From: Hydractinia symbiolongicarpus
Lineage: Eukaryota > Cnidaria > Hydrozoa > Anthoathecata > Hydractiniidae
Direction of reading: 5' to 3'
NCBI RefSeq assembly: GCF_029227915.1
Contig: NC_079888.1
Coordinates: 19,882,001 to 19,946,000 of the forward strand
DNA: 64,000 bases
Shown: piece by piece, positions 1 through 13,606 of the stretch
Numbering within the stretch: the first letter of the stretch is position 1
How the letters are laid out: each line of letters starts with the position of its first letter
Translations under genes and position numbers: made by a program
Notes under the pieces: model-generated
The model's input: only the letters and a program-made list of their open reading frames with translations
What the model was told of the DNA's origin: nothing
Database searches by the model: none

Positions 1-1114
1 TGATTTTGGACTTCGACCTTATAAATGTGATAAATATGACAATTGAATTCCCAGATACAACATTCGTCTTAATTTGACATGATTGCGGGAACTCAGCGAT
101 TACACTGGGCCCTGTGGTAGCGCCTGATTTAAAGATTTAAATAAATAAGTCATTTTTACTGTGAAACCAATCCTAGCCGTTAGCGCGCGCTGAAGAAATA
201 GAGACAGTTTCAAAAACTACATTTCATTGACTCTCGAATGGCAACAGTCCTTGTGAGTTACAACGGTTGCGTCACATGTTCGTACAAGCATGTATTCAGC
301 GATATGTTTCTGACATTACGAGGTTTCATCGCTTTTAACAGTGAAACGATTGACTGTGGGACTTAATTGAACTGACATTGGACTTTGACCTTATAAATAT
401 GATAAACGAGACAATTGGACTCGAAGAAATAACATTCTTCTTAATTTGACATGATTGCTGAAACTCAGCGATAACGTGGGCGCTGTGGCAGCGCTTTATT
501 TAGAAATTTAGATAAATAAGCAATTTTTAGTGTGGAACCAATGCTAGCCGTTAGCGCGCGCTGAAGAAGTGGAGACAGTTTCAAAAACTACATTTCATTG
601 ACTTTCTAACAGTATAATTCCGTGTGAGTTACATCGGTTGCGCCACATATTGGTGCTAACATGTATTCAGCGATACTTTTCTGACGTTACGAGGTTTCAT
701 CGCTTTTAACAGTGAAACAATTGACTGTGGGACTTAATTGAACTGACTTTGGACTTTGACCTTATAAATGTGATAAATGAGACAATTGGACTCCAAGAAA
801 TAACATTCTTCTTAATTTGACATGATTGCTGGAACTCAGCGATAACGTCGGCGCTGTGGTAGCGCTTTTTTTAAAAACTTAGATTAATAAGCAATTTTTG
901 GTGTGGAACCAATGCTAGCCGTTAGCGCGCCCTGAAGAAGTGGAGACAGTTTCAAAAACTACATTTCATTGACTTTCTAACAGTATAATTCTGTGTGAGT
1001 TACAACGGTTGCGCCACATATTTGTACGAACATGTATTTAGCGATATTTTCCGGACATTACTAGATTGCGTCGCTTTTAACAGTGAAACGATTAACTGTG
1101 GGACTTAATTGAAC
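1..1114 (+). repeat. Higher-order unit ABC, copy 1
   Basis: Three monomers of 372, 371 and 371 bp with boundaries at 373 and 744. Each differs from its neighbours but matches the monomer 1.11 kb downstream closely, which is the signature of a higher-order repeat. The window starts almost exactly at a monomer boundary only by chance of the cut. Confidence 0.9.
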
Positions 1115-2226
1115 TGATTTTGGACTTCGACCTTATAAATGTGATAAATATCACAATTGAATTTCCAGATATAACATTCGTCTTAATTTGACATGATTGC
1201 GGGAACTCAGCGATTACACTGGGCCCTGTGGTAGCGCCTTATTTAAAGATTTAAATAAATAAGTAATTTTTACTGTGAAACCAATCCTAGCCGTTAGCGC
1301 GCGCTGAAGAAATAGAGACAGTTTCAAAAACTACAATTCATTGACTTTTGAATGGCAACAGTCCTTGTGAGTTACAACGGTTGCGTCACATGTTCGTACA
1401 AGCATGTATTCAGCGATATGTTTCTGACATTACGAGGTTTCATCGCTTTTAACAGTGAAACGATTGACTGTGGGACTTAATTGAACTGACTTTGGACTTT
1501 TACCTTATAAATGTGATAAACGAGACAATTGGACTCCAAGAAATAACATTCTTCTTAATTTGACATGATTGCTGGAACTCAGCGATAACGTGGGCGCTGT
1601 GGCAGCGCTTTATTTAGAAATTTAGATAAATAAGCAATTTTTAGTGTGGAACCAATGCTAGCCGTTAGCGCGCTGAAGAAGTGGAGACAGTTTCAAAAAC
1701 TACATTTCATTGACTTTCTAACAGTATAATTCCGTGTGAGTTACATCGGTTGCGCCACATATTGGTGCTAACATGTATTCAGCAATACTTTTCTGTCATT
1801 ACGAGGTTTCATCGCTTTTAACAGTGAAACGATTGACTGTGGGACTTAATTGAACTGACTTTGGACTTTGACCTTATAAATGTGATAAATGAGACAATTG
1901 GACTCCAAGAAATAACATTCTTCTTAATTTGACATGATTGCTGGAACTCAACGATAACGTCGGCGCTGTGGTAGCGCTTTTTTTAAAAACTTAGATAAAA
2001 AAGCAATTTTTAGTGTGGAACCAATGTTAGCCGTTAGCGCGCGCTGAAGAAGTGGACACAGTTTCAAAAACTACATTTCATTGACTTTCTAACAGTATAA
2101 TTCCGTGTGAGTTACAACGGTTGCGCCACATATTGGTACCAACATGTATTTAGCGATATTTTCCTGACATTACTAGATTGCGTCGCTTTTAACAGTGAAA
2201 CGATTAACTGTGGGACTTAATTGAAC
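1115..2226 (+). repeat. Higher-order unit ABC, copy 2
   Basis: Three monomers of 372, 369 and 371 bp with boundaries at 1487 and 1856. They match copy 1 with scattered single-base changes and a 2 bp loss in the GCGCGC run of the B monomer. Confidence 0.9.
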
Positions 2227-4728
2227 TGATTTTGGACTTCGACCTTATAAATGTGATAAATATAACAATTGAATTCCCAGATACAACATTCGTCTTAATT
2301 TGACATGATTGCGGGAACTCAGCGATTACACTGGGCCCTGTGGTAGCGCCTGATTTAAAGATTTAAATAAATAAGTCATTTTTACTGTGAAACCAATCCT
2401 TAGCGTTAGCGCGCGCTGAAGAAATAGAGACAGTTTCAAAAACTACATTTCATTGACTTTCGAATGGCAACAGTCCTCGTGAGTTACAACGGTTGCGTCA
2501 CATGTTCGTACAAGCATGTATTCAGCGATATGTTTCTGACATTACGAGGTTTCATCGCTTTTAACAGTGAAACGATTAACTGTGGGACTTAATTGAACTG
2601 ATTTTGGACTTCGACCTTATAAATGTGATAAATATCACAATTGAATTCCCAGATATAACATTCGTCTTAATTTGACATGATTGCGGGAACTCAGCGATTA
2701 CACTGGGCCCTGTGGTAGCGCTTTATTTAAAAATTTAAATAAATAAGTCATTTTTACTGTGAAACCAATCCTAGCCGTTAGCAGCCGCTGAAGAAATAGA
2801 GACAGTTTCAAAAACTACATTTCATTGACTTTCTAATGGCAACAGTCCTTTTGAGTTACAACGGTTGCGTCACATGTTCGTACCAACATGTATTCAGCAA
2901 TATGTTTCTGACATTACGAGGTTTCATCGCTTTTAACAGTGAAACGATTGACTGTGGGACTTAATTGAACTGACTTTGGACTTTGACCTTATAAATGTGA
3001 TAAATGAGACAATTGGACTCCAAGAAATAACATTCTTCTTAATTGGACATGATTGCTGGAACCCAGCGATAACGTGAGCGCTGTGGCAGCGCTTTGTTTA
3101 AAAATTTAGATAAATAAGCAATTTTTGGTGTGGAACCAATGCTTGCCGTCAGCGCGCGCTGAAGAAGTGGAGACAGTTTCAAAAACTACAATTCATTGAC
3201 TTTCTAACAGTATAATTCCGTGTGAGTTACAACGGTTGCGCCACATATTTGTATGAACATGTATTTAGCGATATTTTCCTGACATTACTAGATTGCGTCG
3301 CTTTTAACAGTGAAACGATTAACTGTGGGATTTAATTGAACTGATTTTGGACTTCGACCTAATAAATGTGATAAGTATCACAATTGAATTCCCAGAAATA
3401 ACATTCGTCTTAATTTGACATGATTGCGGGAACTCAGCGATCACACTGGGCGCTGTGGTAGCGCTTTATATGAAAATTTGAATAAATAAGTCATTTTTAC
3501 TGTGGAACCAATCCTAGCCGTTAGCGCGCACTGAAGAGATAGAGACAGTTTTAAAAACTAAATTTCATTGACTTTCTAATGGCAACAGTACGTGTGAGCT
3601 ACAACGCTTGCGCCACATATTTGTACCAACATGTATTTAGGGATATTTTCTTGACATTACTAGATTGGATCGCTTTTAACAGTGAAACGATTACCTGTGA
3701 GACTTAATTGAACTGACTTTGGACTTTGACCTTATAAATGTGATAAATGAGACAACTGGACTGCAAGAAATAACATTCTTCTTAATTTGACATGGGTACT
3801 GGAAGTCAGCGATTACACTGGTCGCTGTGGTAGCGCTTTTTTGAAAACTTTATACAAATATGTGATTTTTACTTTGGAACCAGTCCTAGCCGTTAGCGCG
3901 CTGAAGAGATAGAGACAGTTTCAAAATTAACATTTCATTGACATTTTAACGGTGACAGTCCGTTTGAGTTACAACGTTTGGGTCACATATTCGTACCAAC
4001 ATGTATTTAGCAATATTTTATGATATTACTAGGTTGCATCGCTTTCAACAGTGAAACGATTGACTGTAGGACTTAATTGAACTACCTTTGGACTGTGACC
4101 TGATAAATGTGATAAATGAAACAATTGGACTCCAAGAAATAACATTCTTCTTAATTTAACGTTATTGCCGGAACTCAGCAATTACACTGGGCGCTGTGGT
4201 TGCGCTTCATTTAGAAACTAAGCTAAAAAAAGTCATTTTCTTACTGTGGGACCAATTCTAGCTGTTAGCGCGCGCTGAAGAAATAGCCATGGCTTCAAAA
4301 ACTATATTTCATTGACTTTCTAACGGTGTCAGTCCGTTTGAGTTACAACGGTTGGGTCACATATTCGTACCAACATGTATTTAGCGATATTTATCTGATA
4401 TTACTAATTTGCATCGCTTTTAACAGTGAAACGATTGACTGTGGGACTTAATTGAACTTACCTTGGACTGTGACCTGATAAATGTGATAATTGAGACAAT
4501 TGGACTCCAAGAAAAAACATACTTCTTAATTTGACGTGATTGCTGGAACTCACCGATTACACTGGGCGCTGTGGTAGCGCTTCATTTTAAAATTTAGATA
4601 AATAAGTCATTCTTTACTGTGGGACCAATCCTATCCGTTATCGCGCGCTGAAGAAATAGCGATAGTTTAAAAAACTACATTTCATTGACTTTCTAACGGT
4701 GTCAGTCCGTTTGAGTTACAACGGTTGT

Positions 4729-5921
4729 GTCACATATTCGTACCAACATGTATTTAGCGATATTTTTCTAATATTACTAGGTTGCATCGCTTTTAACTAT
4801 GAAACGAGTGACTGTGGGACTTAATTGAACTAACTTTAGACTGTCACCTGATAAATGTGATAAAGGAGACCATTGGACTCAAAGAGATAACATTCTTCTT
4901 AATTTGACATGATTGCCGAAACTCAGCGATTACACTGGGCTCTGTGGTAGCGTTTCATTTAAGAATTAAGATAAAAAAAGTCATTTTTTTATTGTGGGAC
5001 CAATCCTAGATGTTATAGCGCGCTGAGGAAATAGCGACAGTTTCAAAAATTAAATTTCATTGACTTTCTAACGGTGTCAGTCCCTTTCAGTTACAACGGT
5101 TTGGTCACAAGTACGTACCATCATGTATTTAGCGATATTTTTCTGATATTACTAGGTTGCATCGCTTTTGACAGTGAAACGATTGTTTGTGGGACTTAAT
5201 TTAACTTATTTTTGACTTTGACCTTATAAATGTGATAAATGAGACAATTGAATTGCCAGATTAAACATTCTTCTTATTTTGACATGATTGCAGGAACTCA
5301 GCGATTACACTGGGCGCTGTGGTAGCGCTTTATTTAAAAATTTAGATAAATAAGCAATTTTTAGTGTGGAACCAATGCTAGCCGTTAGCGCGCGCTGAAG
5401 AAATGGAGACAGTTTCAAAAACTACATTTCATTGATTTTCTAATGGCATCAATTCTTGTGATATACCACAGTTGCGTAACGTATTAGTACCAACATGTAT
5501 TTAGCGATATTTTTTTGACAATACGAGGTTTCATCGCTTTTAACAGTGAAACGATTGACTGTGGGACTTAATTGAACTGACTTTGGACTTTGATCTTATA
5601 AATGTAATTAATGAGACAATTGTACTCCAAGAAATAACATTCTTTTTAATTTGACATGATTGCTGGAACTCAGCAATTACACTGGTTGCTGTGGTAGCGC
5701 TTTATTGAAAACTTTATATAAATAAGTGATTTTTACTGTGGAACCAATCCTAGCCGTTAGCGCGCACTGAAGAGATAGAGACAGTTTCAAAAACTACATT
5801 TCATTGACTTTCTAACAGTATAATTCCGTGTGCGCTACAACGGTTGCGCCACATATTTGTACCAACATGTATTTAGCGATATTTTCCTGACATTACTAGA
5901 TTGCGTCGCATTTAACAGTGA
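4729..5921 (+). repeat. Segmental duplication, 2,232 bp offset, copy 1
   Basis: About 1.2 kb (3.2 monomers) that matches 6961-8153. Shared private marks include TATGAAACGAGTGACTGTGG, GATAAAGGAGACCATTGGA and a core that reads TCTGTGGTAGCGTTTC. Ends were judged by eye where the two copies stop agreeing, so they are accurate to about ten bases. Confidence 0.85.
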
Positions 5922-6960
5922 AACTATTAACTGTGGGACTTAATTGAACTGATTTTGGACTTCGACCTAATAAATGTGATAAGTATCACAATTGAATTCC
6001 AAGAAATAACATTCGTCTTAATTTGACATGATTGCGGGAACTCAGCGATCACACTGGGCGCTGTGGTAGCGCTTTATATGAAAATTTGAATAAATAAGTC
6101 ATTTTTACTGTGGAACCAATCCTAGCCGTTAGCGCGCACTGAAGAGATAGAGACAGTTTCAAAAACTACATTTCATTGACTTTCTAATGGCAACAGTACG
6201 TGTGAGCTACAACGCTTGCGCCACATATTCGTACCAACATGTATTTAGCGATATTTATCTGATATTACTAGTTTGCATCGCTTTTAACAGTGAAACGATT
6301 AACTGTGGGACTTAATTGAACTTACTTTGGACTGTGACCTGACAAATGTGATAATTGAGACAATTGGACTCCAAGAAAAAACATACTTCTTAATTTGACA
6401 TGATTGCTGGAACCCAGCGATAACGTGAGCGCTGTGGCAGCGCTTTGTTTAAAAATTTAGATAAATAAGCAATTTTTGGTGTGGAACCAATGCTTGCCGT
6501 CAGCGCGCGCTGAAGAAGTGGAGACAGTTTCCAAAACTACATTTCATTGACTTTCTAACAGTATAATTCCGTGTGAGTTACAACGGTTGCGCCACATATT
6601 TGTATGAACATGTATTTAGCGATATTTTCCTGACATTACTAGATTGCTTCGCTTTTAACAGTGAAACGATTAACTGTGGGATTTAATTGAACTGATTTTG
6701 GACTTCGACCTAATAAATGTGATAAATGAGACAACTGGACTGCAAGAAATAACATTCTTCTTAATTTGACATGGTTACTGGAAGTCAGCGATTACACTGG
6801 TCGCTGTGGTAGCGCTTTTTTGAAAACTTTATACAAATATGTGATTTTTACTTTGGAACCAGTCCTAGCCGTTAGCGCGCTGAAGAGATAGAGACAGTTT
6901 CAAAATTAACATTTCATTGACATTTTAACGGTGACAGTCCGTTTGAGTTACAACGTTTGG

Positions 6961-8153
6961 GTCACATATTCGTACCAACATGTATTTAGCGATATTTTTC
7001 TAATATTACTAGGTTGCATCGCTTTTAACTATGAAACGAGTGACTGTGGGACTTAATTGAACTAACTTTAGACTGTCACCTGATAAATGTGATAAAGGAG
7101 ACCATTGGATTCCAAGAGATAACATTCTTCTTAATTTGACATGATTGCCGAAACTCAGCGATTACACTGGGCTCTGTGGTAGCGTTTCATTTAAGAATTA
7201 AGATAAAAAAAGTCATTTTTTTATTGTGGGACCAATCCTAGATGTTATCGCGCGCTGAGGAAATAACGACAGTTTCAAAAATTAAATTTCATTGACTTTC
7301 TAACGGTGTCAGTCCCTTTCAGTTACAACGGTTTGGTCACAAGTACGTACCATCATGTATTTAGCGATATTTTTCTGATATTACTAGGTTGCATCGCTTT
7401 TGACAGTGAAACGATTGTTTATGGGACTTAATTTAACTTATTTTGGACTTTGACCTTATAAATGTGATAAATGAGACAATTGAATTGCCAGAATAAACAT
7501 TCTTCTTATTTTGACATGATTGCAGGAACTCAGCGATTACACTGGGCGCTGTGGTAGCGCTTTATTTAAAAATTTAGATAAATAAGCAATTTTTAGTGTG
7601 GAACCAATGCTAGCCGTTAGCGCGCGCTGAAGAAATGGAGACAGTTTCAAAAACTACATTTCATTGATTTTCTAATGGCATCAATTCTTGTGATATACCA
7701 CAGTTGCGTAACGTATTAGTACCAACATGTATTTAGCGATATTTTTTTGACATTACGAGGTTTCATCGCTTTTAACAGTGAAACGATTGACTGTGGGACT
7801 TAATTGAACTGACTTTGGACTTTGACCTTATAAATGTAATTAATGAGACAATTGTACTCCAAGAAATAACATTCTTTTTAATTTGACATGATTGCTGGAA
7901 CTCAGCAATTACACTGGTTGCTGTGGTAGCGCTTTATTGAAAACTTTATATAAATACGTGATTTTTACTGTGGAACCAATCCTAGTCGTTAGCGCGCACT
8001 GAAGAGATAGAGAAAGTTTCAAAAACTAAATTTCATTGACTTTCTAACAGTATAATTCCGTGTGCGCTACAACGGTTGCGCCACATATTTGTACCAACAT
8101 GTATTTAGCGATATTTTCCTGACCTTACTAGATTGCGTCGCTTTTAACAGTGA
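6961..8153 (+). repeat. Segmental duplication, 2,232 bp offset, copy 2
   Basis: Partner of 4729-5921 with few substitutions, for example GATGTTATCGCG here against GATGTTATAGCG in copy 1. The left junction lies in the conserved GTCACATATTCG stretch; upstream of it the two copies belong to different monomer types. Confidence 0.85.
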
Positions 8154-9297
8154 AACGATTACCTGTGAGACTTAATTGAACTGACTTTGGACTTTGACCT
8201 TATAAATGTGATAAATGAGACAACTGGACTGCAAGAAATAACATTCTTCTTAATTTGACATGGTTGCTGGAAGTCAGCGATTACACTGGTCGCTGTGGTA
8301 GCGCTTTTTTGAAAACTTTATACAAATAAGTGATTTTTACTTTGGAACCAGTCCTAGCCGTAAGCGCGCTGAAGAGATAGAGACAGTTTCAAAATTAACA
8401 TTTCATTGACATTTTAACGGTGACAGTCCGTTTGAGTTACAACGTTTGGGTCACATATTCGTACCAACATGTATTTAGCGATATTTATATGATATTACTA
8501 GGTTGCATCGCTTTCAACAGTGAAACGATTGACTGTGGGACTTAATTGAACTACCTTTGGACTGTGACCTGATAAATGTGATAAATGAAACAATTGGACT
8601 CCAAGAAATAACATTCTTCTTAATTTGACGTGATTGCCGGAACTCAGCGATTACACTGGGCGCTGTGGTAGGGCTTCATTTAAAAATTTAGATAAATAAG
8701 TCATTCTTTACTGTGGGACCAATCCTATCAGTTATCGCGCGCTGAAGAAATAGGGATAGTTTCAAAAACTACATTTCATTGACTTTCTAACGGTGTCAGT
8801 CCGTTTGAGTTACAACGTTTGGGTCACATATTCGAACCAACATGTATTTAGCGATATTTATATGATATTACTAGGTTGCATCGCTTTCAACAGTGAAACG
8901 ATTGACTGTGGGACTTATTTGAACTACCTTTGGACTGTGACCTGATAAATGTGATAATTGAGACAATTGGACTCCAAGAAAAAACATACTTCTTAATTTG
9001 ACGTGATTGCTGGAACTCAGCGATCACACTGGGCGCTGTGGTAGTGCTTCATTTAAAAATTTAGATAAATAAGTCATTTCTTACTGTGGGACCAATCCTA
9101 GCCGTTATCCCGCGCTGAAGAAATAGAGACAGTTTCAATAAGTACATTTCATTGACTTGCTAACAGCATCAATCCCTTTGAGTTACAAAGGTTGAGACAC
9201 ATATTCGTACCAACATGTATTTAGCGATATTTTTCTGATATTACTAGGTTGTATGGCTTTTAACAGCGAAACGATTGACTGTGGGACTTTATTGAAT

Positions 9298-10787
9298 TGA
9301 TTATGGACTGTGACCTTATAAATTTGAAAGTGAGACAATTGGACTCCCAGAAATAACATTCTTCTTAATATGAAATGATTGCCGAAACTCAGCGATTACA
9401 CTGGGCGCTGTGGTAGCGCTTCATTTAAAAATTTAGATAAATAAGTCATTCTTTACTGTGGGACCAATCCTATCAGTTATCGCGCGCTGAAGAAATAGGG
9501 ATAGTTTCAAAAACTACATTTCATTGACTTTCTAACGCTGTCAGTCCGTTTGAGTTACAACGTTTGGGTCACATATTCGTACCAACATGTATTTAGCGAT
9601 ATTTATCTGATATTACTAGGTTGCATCGCTTTTAACAGTGAAACAATTGACTTTGGCACTTAATTGAACAAACTTTGGACTGTAACCTGATAAATGTGAT
9701 AATTGAGACAATTGGACTCCAAGAAATAACATTCTTGTTAATTTGACATGATTGCCGAAACTCAGCGGTTACACTGGGCTCTGGGGTAGCGCTTCATTTA
9801 AAAATTTAGATAAATAAGTCATTCTTTACTGTGGGATCAATCCTATCAGTTATCGCGCGCTGAAGAAATAGCGATAGTTTCAAAAACTACATTTCATTGA
9901 CTTTCTAACGGTGTCAGTCCGTTTGAGTTACAACGGTTGGGTCTCATACTTGTACCAACATGTATTTAGCGATACTTTTCTAATCTTACTAGGTTGCATA
10001 GCTTTTAACTATAAAACGATAAACTGTGGGACTTAATTGAACTAATTTGGACTGTGACCTGATAAATGTGAAAAATGAGACAATTGGACTCCAAAAAAAA
10101 ACATTTTTCTTAATTTGACGTGATTGCCGGAACACAGCGATTACACTGGCCGCTTTCGTAGCGCTTCATTAAAGAGTTTAGATAAATAAGTCATTCTTTA
10201 CTGTGGGACCAATCCTATTCGTTATCGCGCGCCGAAGAAATAGCGGCAGTTTCAAAAACTACATTTCATTGACTTTCTAACTGTGTCAGTCCCCTTCTGT
10301 TACAACGGTTTGGTCACAAATACGTACCAACATGTATTTAGCGATATTTTTCTGATATTACTAGGTTGCATCGCTTTTAACTATGAAACGATTGACTGTG
10401 GGACTTAATTGAACTAAATTTGGACTGTGACCTGATAAATGTGATAAATGAGACAATTTGACTCCAAGAAATAACATTCTTCTTAATTTGACGTGATTCC
10501 CGGAACTCAGCGATTACACTGGGCGCTGTGGTAGCGCTTCATTTAAAAGTTTAGGTAAGTAAGTCATTCTTTACTGTGGGACCAATCCTAGCCGTTATTG
10601 TGCGCTGAAGAAATAGCGACAGTTTCAAAAACTACATTTCATTGACTTTCTAACGGTGTCAATCAGTTTGAGTTACAACGGTTGAGTCACATATTCGTAC
10701 CAACATGTATTTGACGTTATTTTTCTGATATTACTGGGTTGCATCGCTTTTAATTATGAAACGATTGACTATGGGACTTAATTACAC
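9298..10787 (+). repeat. Block 3: transition of four monomers
   Basis: Anchors are at 9409, 9782, 10154 and 10527. These copies carry AAGTCATTCTTTACTGTGGG and a CCTATCAGTTATCG or CCTATTCGTTATCG tail. They combine marks of block 2 with those of the X-Y-Z trimer that follows. The core is degraded in two of them: CTGGGGTAGCG at 9781 and CGCTTTCGTAGCGC at 10151. I see no clear higher-order period inside this stretch. Confidence 0.75.
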
Positions 10788-12143
10788 TAACTTTGGACTG
10801 TCACCTGATAAATGTGATAAATGAGAAAATTGGACTCCAAGAAATAACCTTCTTCTTAATATGAAATGATTGCGGAAACTCAGCGATTAAACTGGGCGCT
10901 GTGGTAGCGCTTCATTTAAAAATTTAGATTAACAAGTCATTTTTTTACTGTGGGACCAATCTTAGCCGTTATGGCGCGCGGAAGAAATAGCGACTGTTTG
11001 AAAAACTACATTTCATTGACTTTCTAACGGTTTCAATCCGTTTGTGTTACAAAACAGTTGGTTCACATATTCGTACCAACATGTATTTAGCGATATTTTT
11101 CTGATATTACTAGGTTGTATGGCTTTTAACAGTGAAACGATTGACTGTGGGACTTTATTGAACTGATTATGGACTGTGACCTTATAAATGTGAAAGTGAG
11201 ACAATTGGACAACAAGAAATAACATTCTTCTTAATATGAAATGATTGCCGAAACTCAGCGATTACACTGGGCGCTGTGGTAGCGCTTCATTTAAAAATTT
11301 AGATAAATAAGTCATTCTTTACTGTGGGACCAATCCTATTCGTTATCGTGCGCCGAAGAAATAGCGGCAGTTTCAAAAACTACATTTCATTGACTTTCTA
11401 CGGGTGTCAGTCGGTTTGAGTTACAACGGTTAGGTCACAAATACGTACCAACATGTATTTAGCGATATTTTTCTGATATTACTAGGTTGCATCGCTTTTA
11501 ACTATGAAACGATTGACTGTGGGACTTAATTGAACTAAATTTGGACTGTGACCTGATAAATGTGATAAATGAGACAATTGGACTCCAAGAAATAACATTC
11601 TTCTTAATTTGACGTGATTCCCGGAACTCAGCGATTACACTGGGCGCTGTGGTAGCGCTTCATTTAAAAGTTTAGGTAAATAAGTCATTCTTTAATGTGG
11701 GACCAATCCTAGCTGTTATTGCGCGCTGAAGAAATAGCGACAGTTTCAAAAACTTCATTTCATAGATTTTCTAGAAGTATCAATCCGTTTGAGTTACAAC
11801 GGTTGTGTCACATATTCGTACCAACATGTATTTAGCGATATTTTTCTGATATTACTAGGTCGTATGGCTTTTAACAGTGAAACCATTGACTGTGGGACTT
11901 AATTGAATTGATTATGGACTGTGGCCTTATAAATGTGAAAGTGAGAAAATTGGACTCCAAGAAATAACCTTCTTCTTAATATGAAATGATTGCGGAAACT
12001 CAGCGATTAAACTGGGCGCTGTGGTAGCGCTTCATTTAAAAATTTAGATTAACAAGTCATTTTTTTACTGTGGGACCAATCTTAGCCGTTATGGCGCGCG
12101 GAAGAAATAGCGTCTGTTTCAAAAACTACATTTCATTGACTTT
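10620..12143 (+). repeat. Segmental duplication, 2,987 bp offset, copy 1
   Basis: About 1.52 kb (four monomers) that matches 13607-15130. Private marks shared only by the pair include CATGTATTTGACGTTATTT with ACTGGGTTGC, GGACTTAATTACACTAAC and AAATAGCGTCTGTTTC. Both junctions fall in stretches conserved in most monomers. Confidence 0.87.
11271..11285 (+). other. Representative core inverted repeat GCGCT-GTGGT-AGCGC
   Basis: A perfect 5 bp GC-rich inverted repeat with a 5 nt spacer, present in many monomers and shown here at one clean example. It stands out as GC-rich in an AT-rich monomer. Variants such as CCGCT, TCGCT and TCTCT in the left arm break or shorten the stem, and I saw no matching changes in the right arm. 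I therefore do not claim a selected structure. Confidence 0.7.
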
Positions 12144-12599
12144 GTAACAGTGTCAGTCCGTTTGAGTTACAACGGTTAGGTCACAAATACGTACCAACAT
12201 GTAATTAGCGATATTTTTCTGATATTACTAGGTTGCATCGCTTTTAACTATGAAACGATTGACTGTGGGACTTAATTGAACTAAATTTGGACTGTGACCT
12301 GATAAATGTGATAAATGAGACAATTGGACTCCAAGAAATAACATTCTTTTTAATTTGACGTGATTCCCGGAACTCAGCGATTACACTGGGCGCTGTGGTA
12401 GCGCTTCATTTAAAAGTTTAGGTAAATAAGTCATTCTTTAATGTGGGACCAATCCTAGCCGTTATTGCGCGCTGAAGAAATAGAGACAGTTTCAAAAACT
12501 TCATTTCATAGACTTTCTAAAAGTATCAATCCGTTTGAGTTACAAAACGGTTGGGTCACATATTCGTACCAACATGTATTTAGCGATATTTTTCTGATC

Positions 12600-13535
12600 T
12601 TACTAGGTTGTATGGCTTTTAACAGTGAAACGATTGACTGTGGGACTTTATTGAACTGATTATGGACTGTGACCTTATAAATGTGAAAGTGAGACAATTG
12701 GACAACAAGAAATAACATTCTTCTCAATATGAAATGATTGCCGAAACTCAGCGATTACACTGGGCGCTGTGGTAGCGCTTCATTTAAAAATTTAGATAAA
12801 TAAGTCATACTTTACTGTGGGACCAATCCTATTCGTTATCGCGCGCTGAAAAAATAGCGGCAGTTTTAAAAACTACATTTCATTGACTTTCTAACAGTGT
12901 CAGTCCGTTTGAGTTACAATGGTTAGGTCACAAATACGTACCAACATGTATTTAGCGATATTTTTCTGATATTACTAGGTTGCATCGCTTTTAATTATAA
13001 AACGATTGACTATGGGACTTAATTAAATTAACTTTGGACTGTCACCTTATAAATGTGAAAGTGAGAAAATTGGACTCCAAGAATTAACATCCTTCTTAAT
13101 ATGAAATGATTGCGGAAACTCAGCGATTATACTGGGTGATGTGGTAGCGCTTCATTTAAAAATTTATATTAACAAGTCATTTTTTTACTGTGAGACCAAT
13201 CTTAGCCGTTATCGCGCGCTGAAGAAATAGCGACAGTTTCAAAAACTACATTTCATTGACTTTCTAACGGTTTCAGTCCGTTTGAGTTACATCAGTTGGG
13301 TCACATATTGGTACCAACATGTATTTAGCGATAATTTTCGAAGATTACTACATTGCATCGCTTTTAACAATGAAACGATTGACTGTGGGACTTAATTGAA
13401 CTAACTTTCGACTGTGACCTGATAAATGTAATAAATGAGAAAATTGGACTCCAAGAAAAAACATTCTTCTAAATTTGACGTGATTGCCGGAAATCAGCGA
13501 TTACAATGGGCGCTGTGGTAGCGCTTCATTTAAGA
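12600..13535 (+). repeat. Y-X'-W segment, copy 1 (3,735 bp offset)
   Basis: About 0.94 kb that recurs at 16335-17270, ten monomers away. Shared marks are AAGTCATACTTTACTGTGG in Y and the W core GATTACAATGGGCGCTG. Ends are approximate because flanking monomers are of related types. Confidence 0.78.
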
Positions 13536-13606
13536 ATTAGGATAAATAAGTCATTCTTTACTGTGGGACCAATCCTATTCGTTATCGTGCGCCGAAGAAA
13601 TAGCGG

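Larger units (their letters stand above)
1..3341 (+). repeat. Block 1: A-B-C trimer higher-order repeat (1.11 kb)
   Basis: Nine monomers with anchors at 113, 484, 855, 1227, 1598, 1967, 2339, 2711 and 3082. Three types alternate. A has CGACCTTATAAATG, GAATTCCCAGATA and CCCTGTGGTAGCGCC. B has GATAACGTGGGCGCTGTGGC. C has GATAACGTCGGCGCTG and a T-rich run after the core. Two full units are visible, 1-1114 and 1115-2226. After these come an A copy (2227-2598), an A-like copy with a changed GC core (GTTAGCAGCCGCTGAAG) and a B/C hybrid (2971-3341). Many monomers here carry the 10 bp palindrome AGCGCGCGCT; later blocks usually have ATCGCGCGCT instead. The copy at 1487-1855 lacks two bases of the GC run, giving a 369 bp monomer. 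Confidence 0.93.
3342..9297 (+). repeat. Block 2: mosaic with 2.2-2.6 kb duplication offsets
   Basis: Sixteen monomers with anchors at 3454, 3826, 4195, 4570, 4943, 5318, 5690, 6062, 6433, 6805, 7175, 7550, 7922, 8294, 8664 and 9037. Related copies lie at several offsets. The monomer at 3342 returns at 5950 (2,608 bp, seven monomers). The three monomers from about 4729 return at 6961 (2,232 bp, six monomers). The monomer anchored at 3826 returns at 6805 and 8294, and the one at 3082 returns at 6433. Several offsets within one block point to more than one round of unequal exchange. This block also marks the change from left-type monomers to the GTGGGACCAATCC type that dominates further right. 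Confidence 0.85.

Noticed and set aside
361-410. TATA-like CTTATAAATGTG as a promoter
   Set aside because: It recurs in many monomers as part of the repeat (often as CTGATAAATGTG), and no other promoter element or transcript evidence is visible.
11070-11086. CENP-B-box-like site ATTCGTACCAACATGTA
   Set aside because: It has the TTCG and the central A of the CENP-B box pattern but lacks the CGGG half (ATGT instead). Six of nine core bases is too weak to call, and left-block monomers often lack TTCG.
11271-11285. Transcription terminator or structured RNA hairpin
   Set aside because: The 5 bp stem has no following T run, its left arm varies without compensating changes, and there is no transcription unit nearby.
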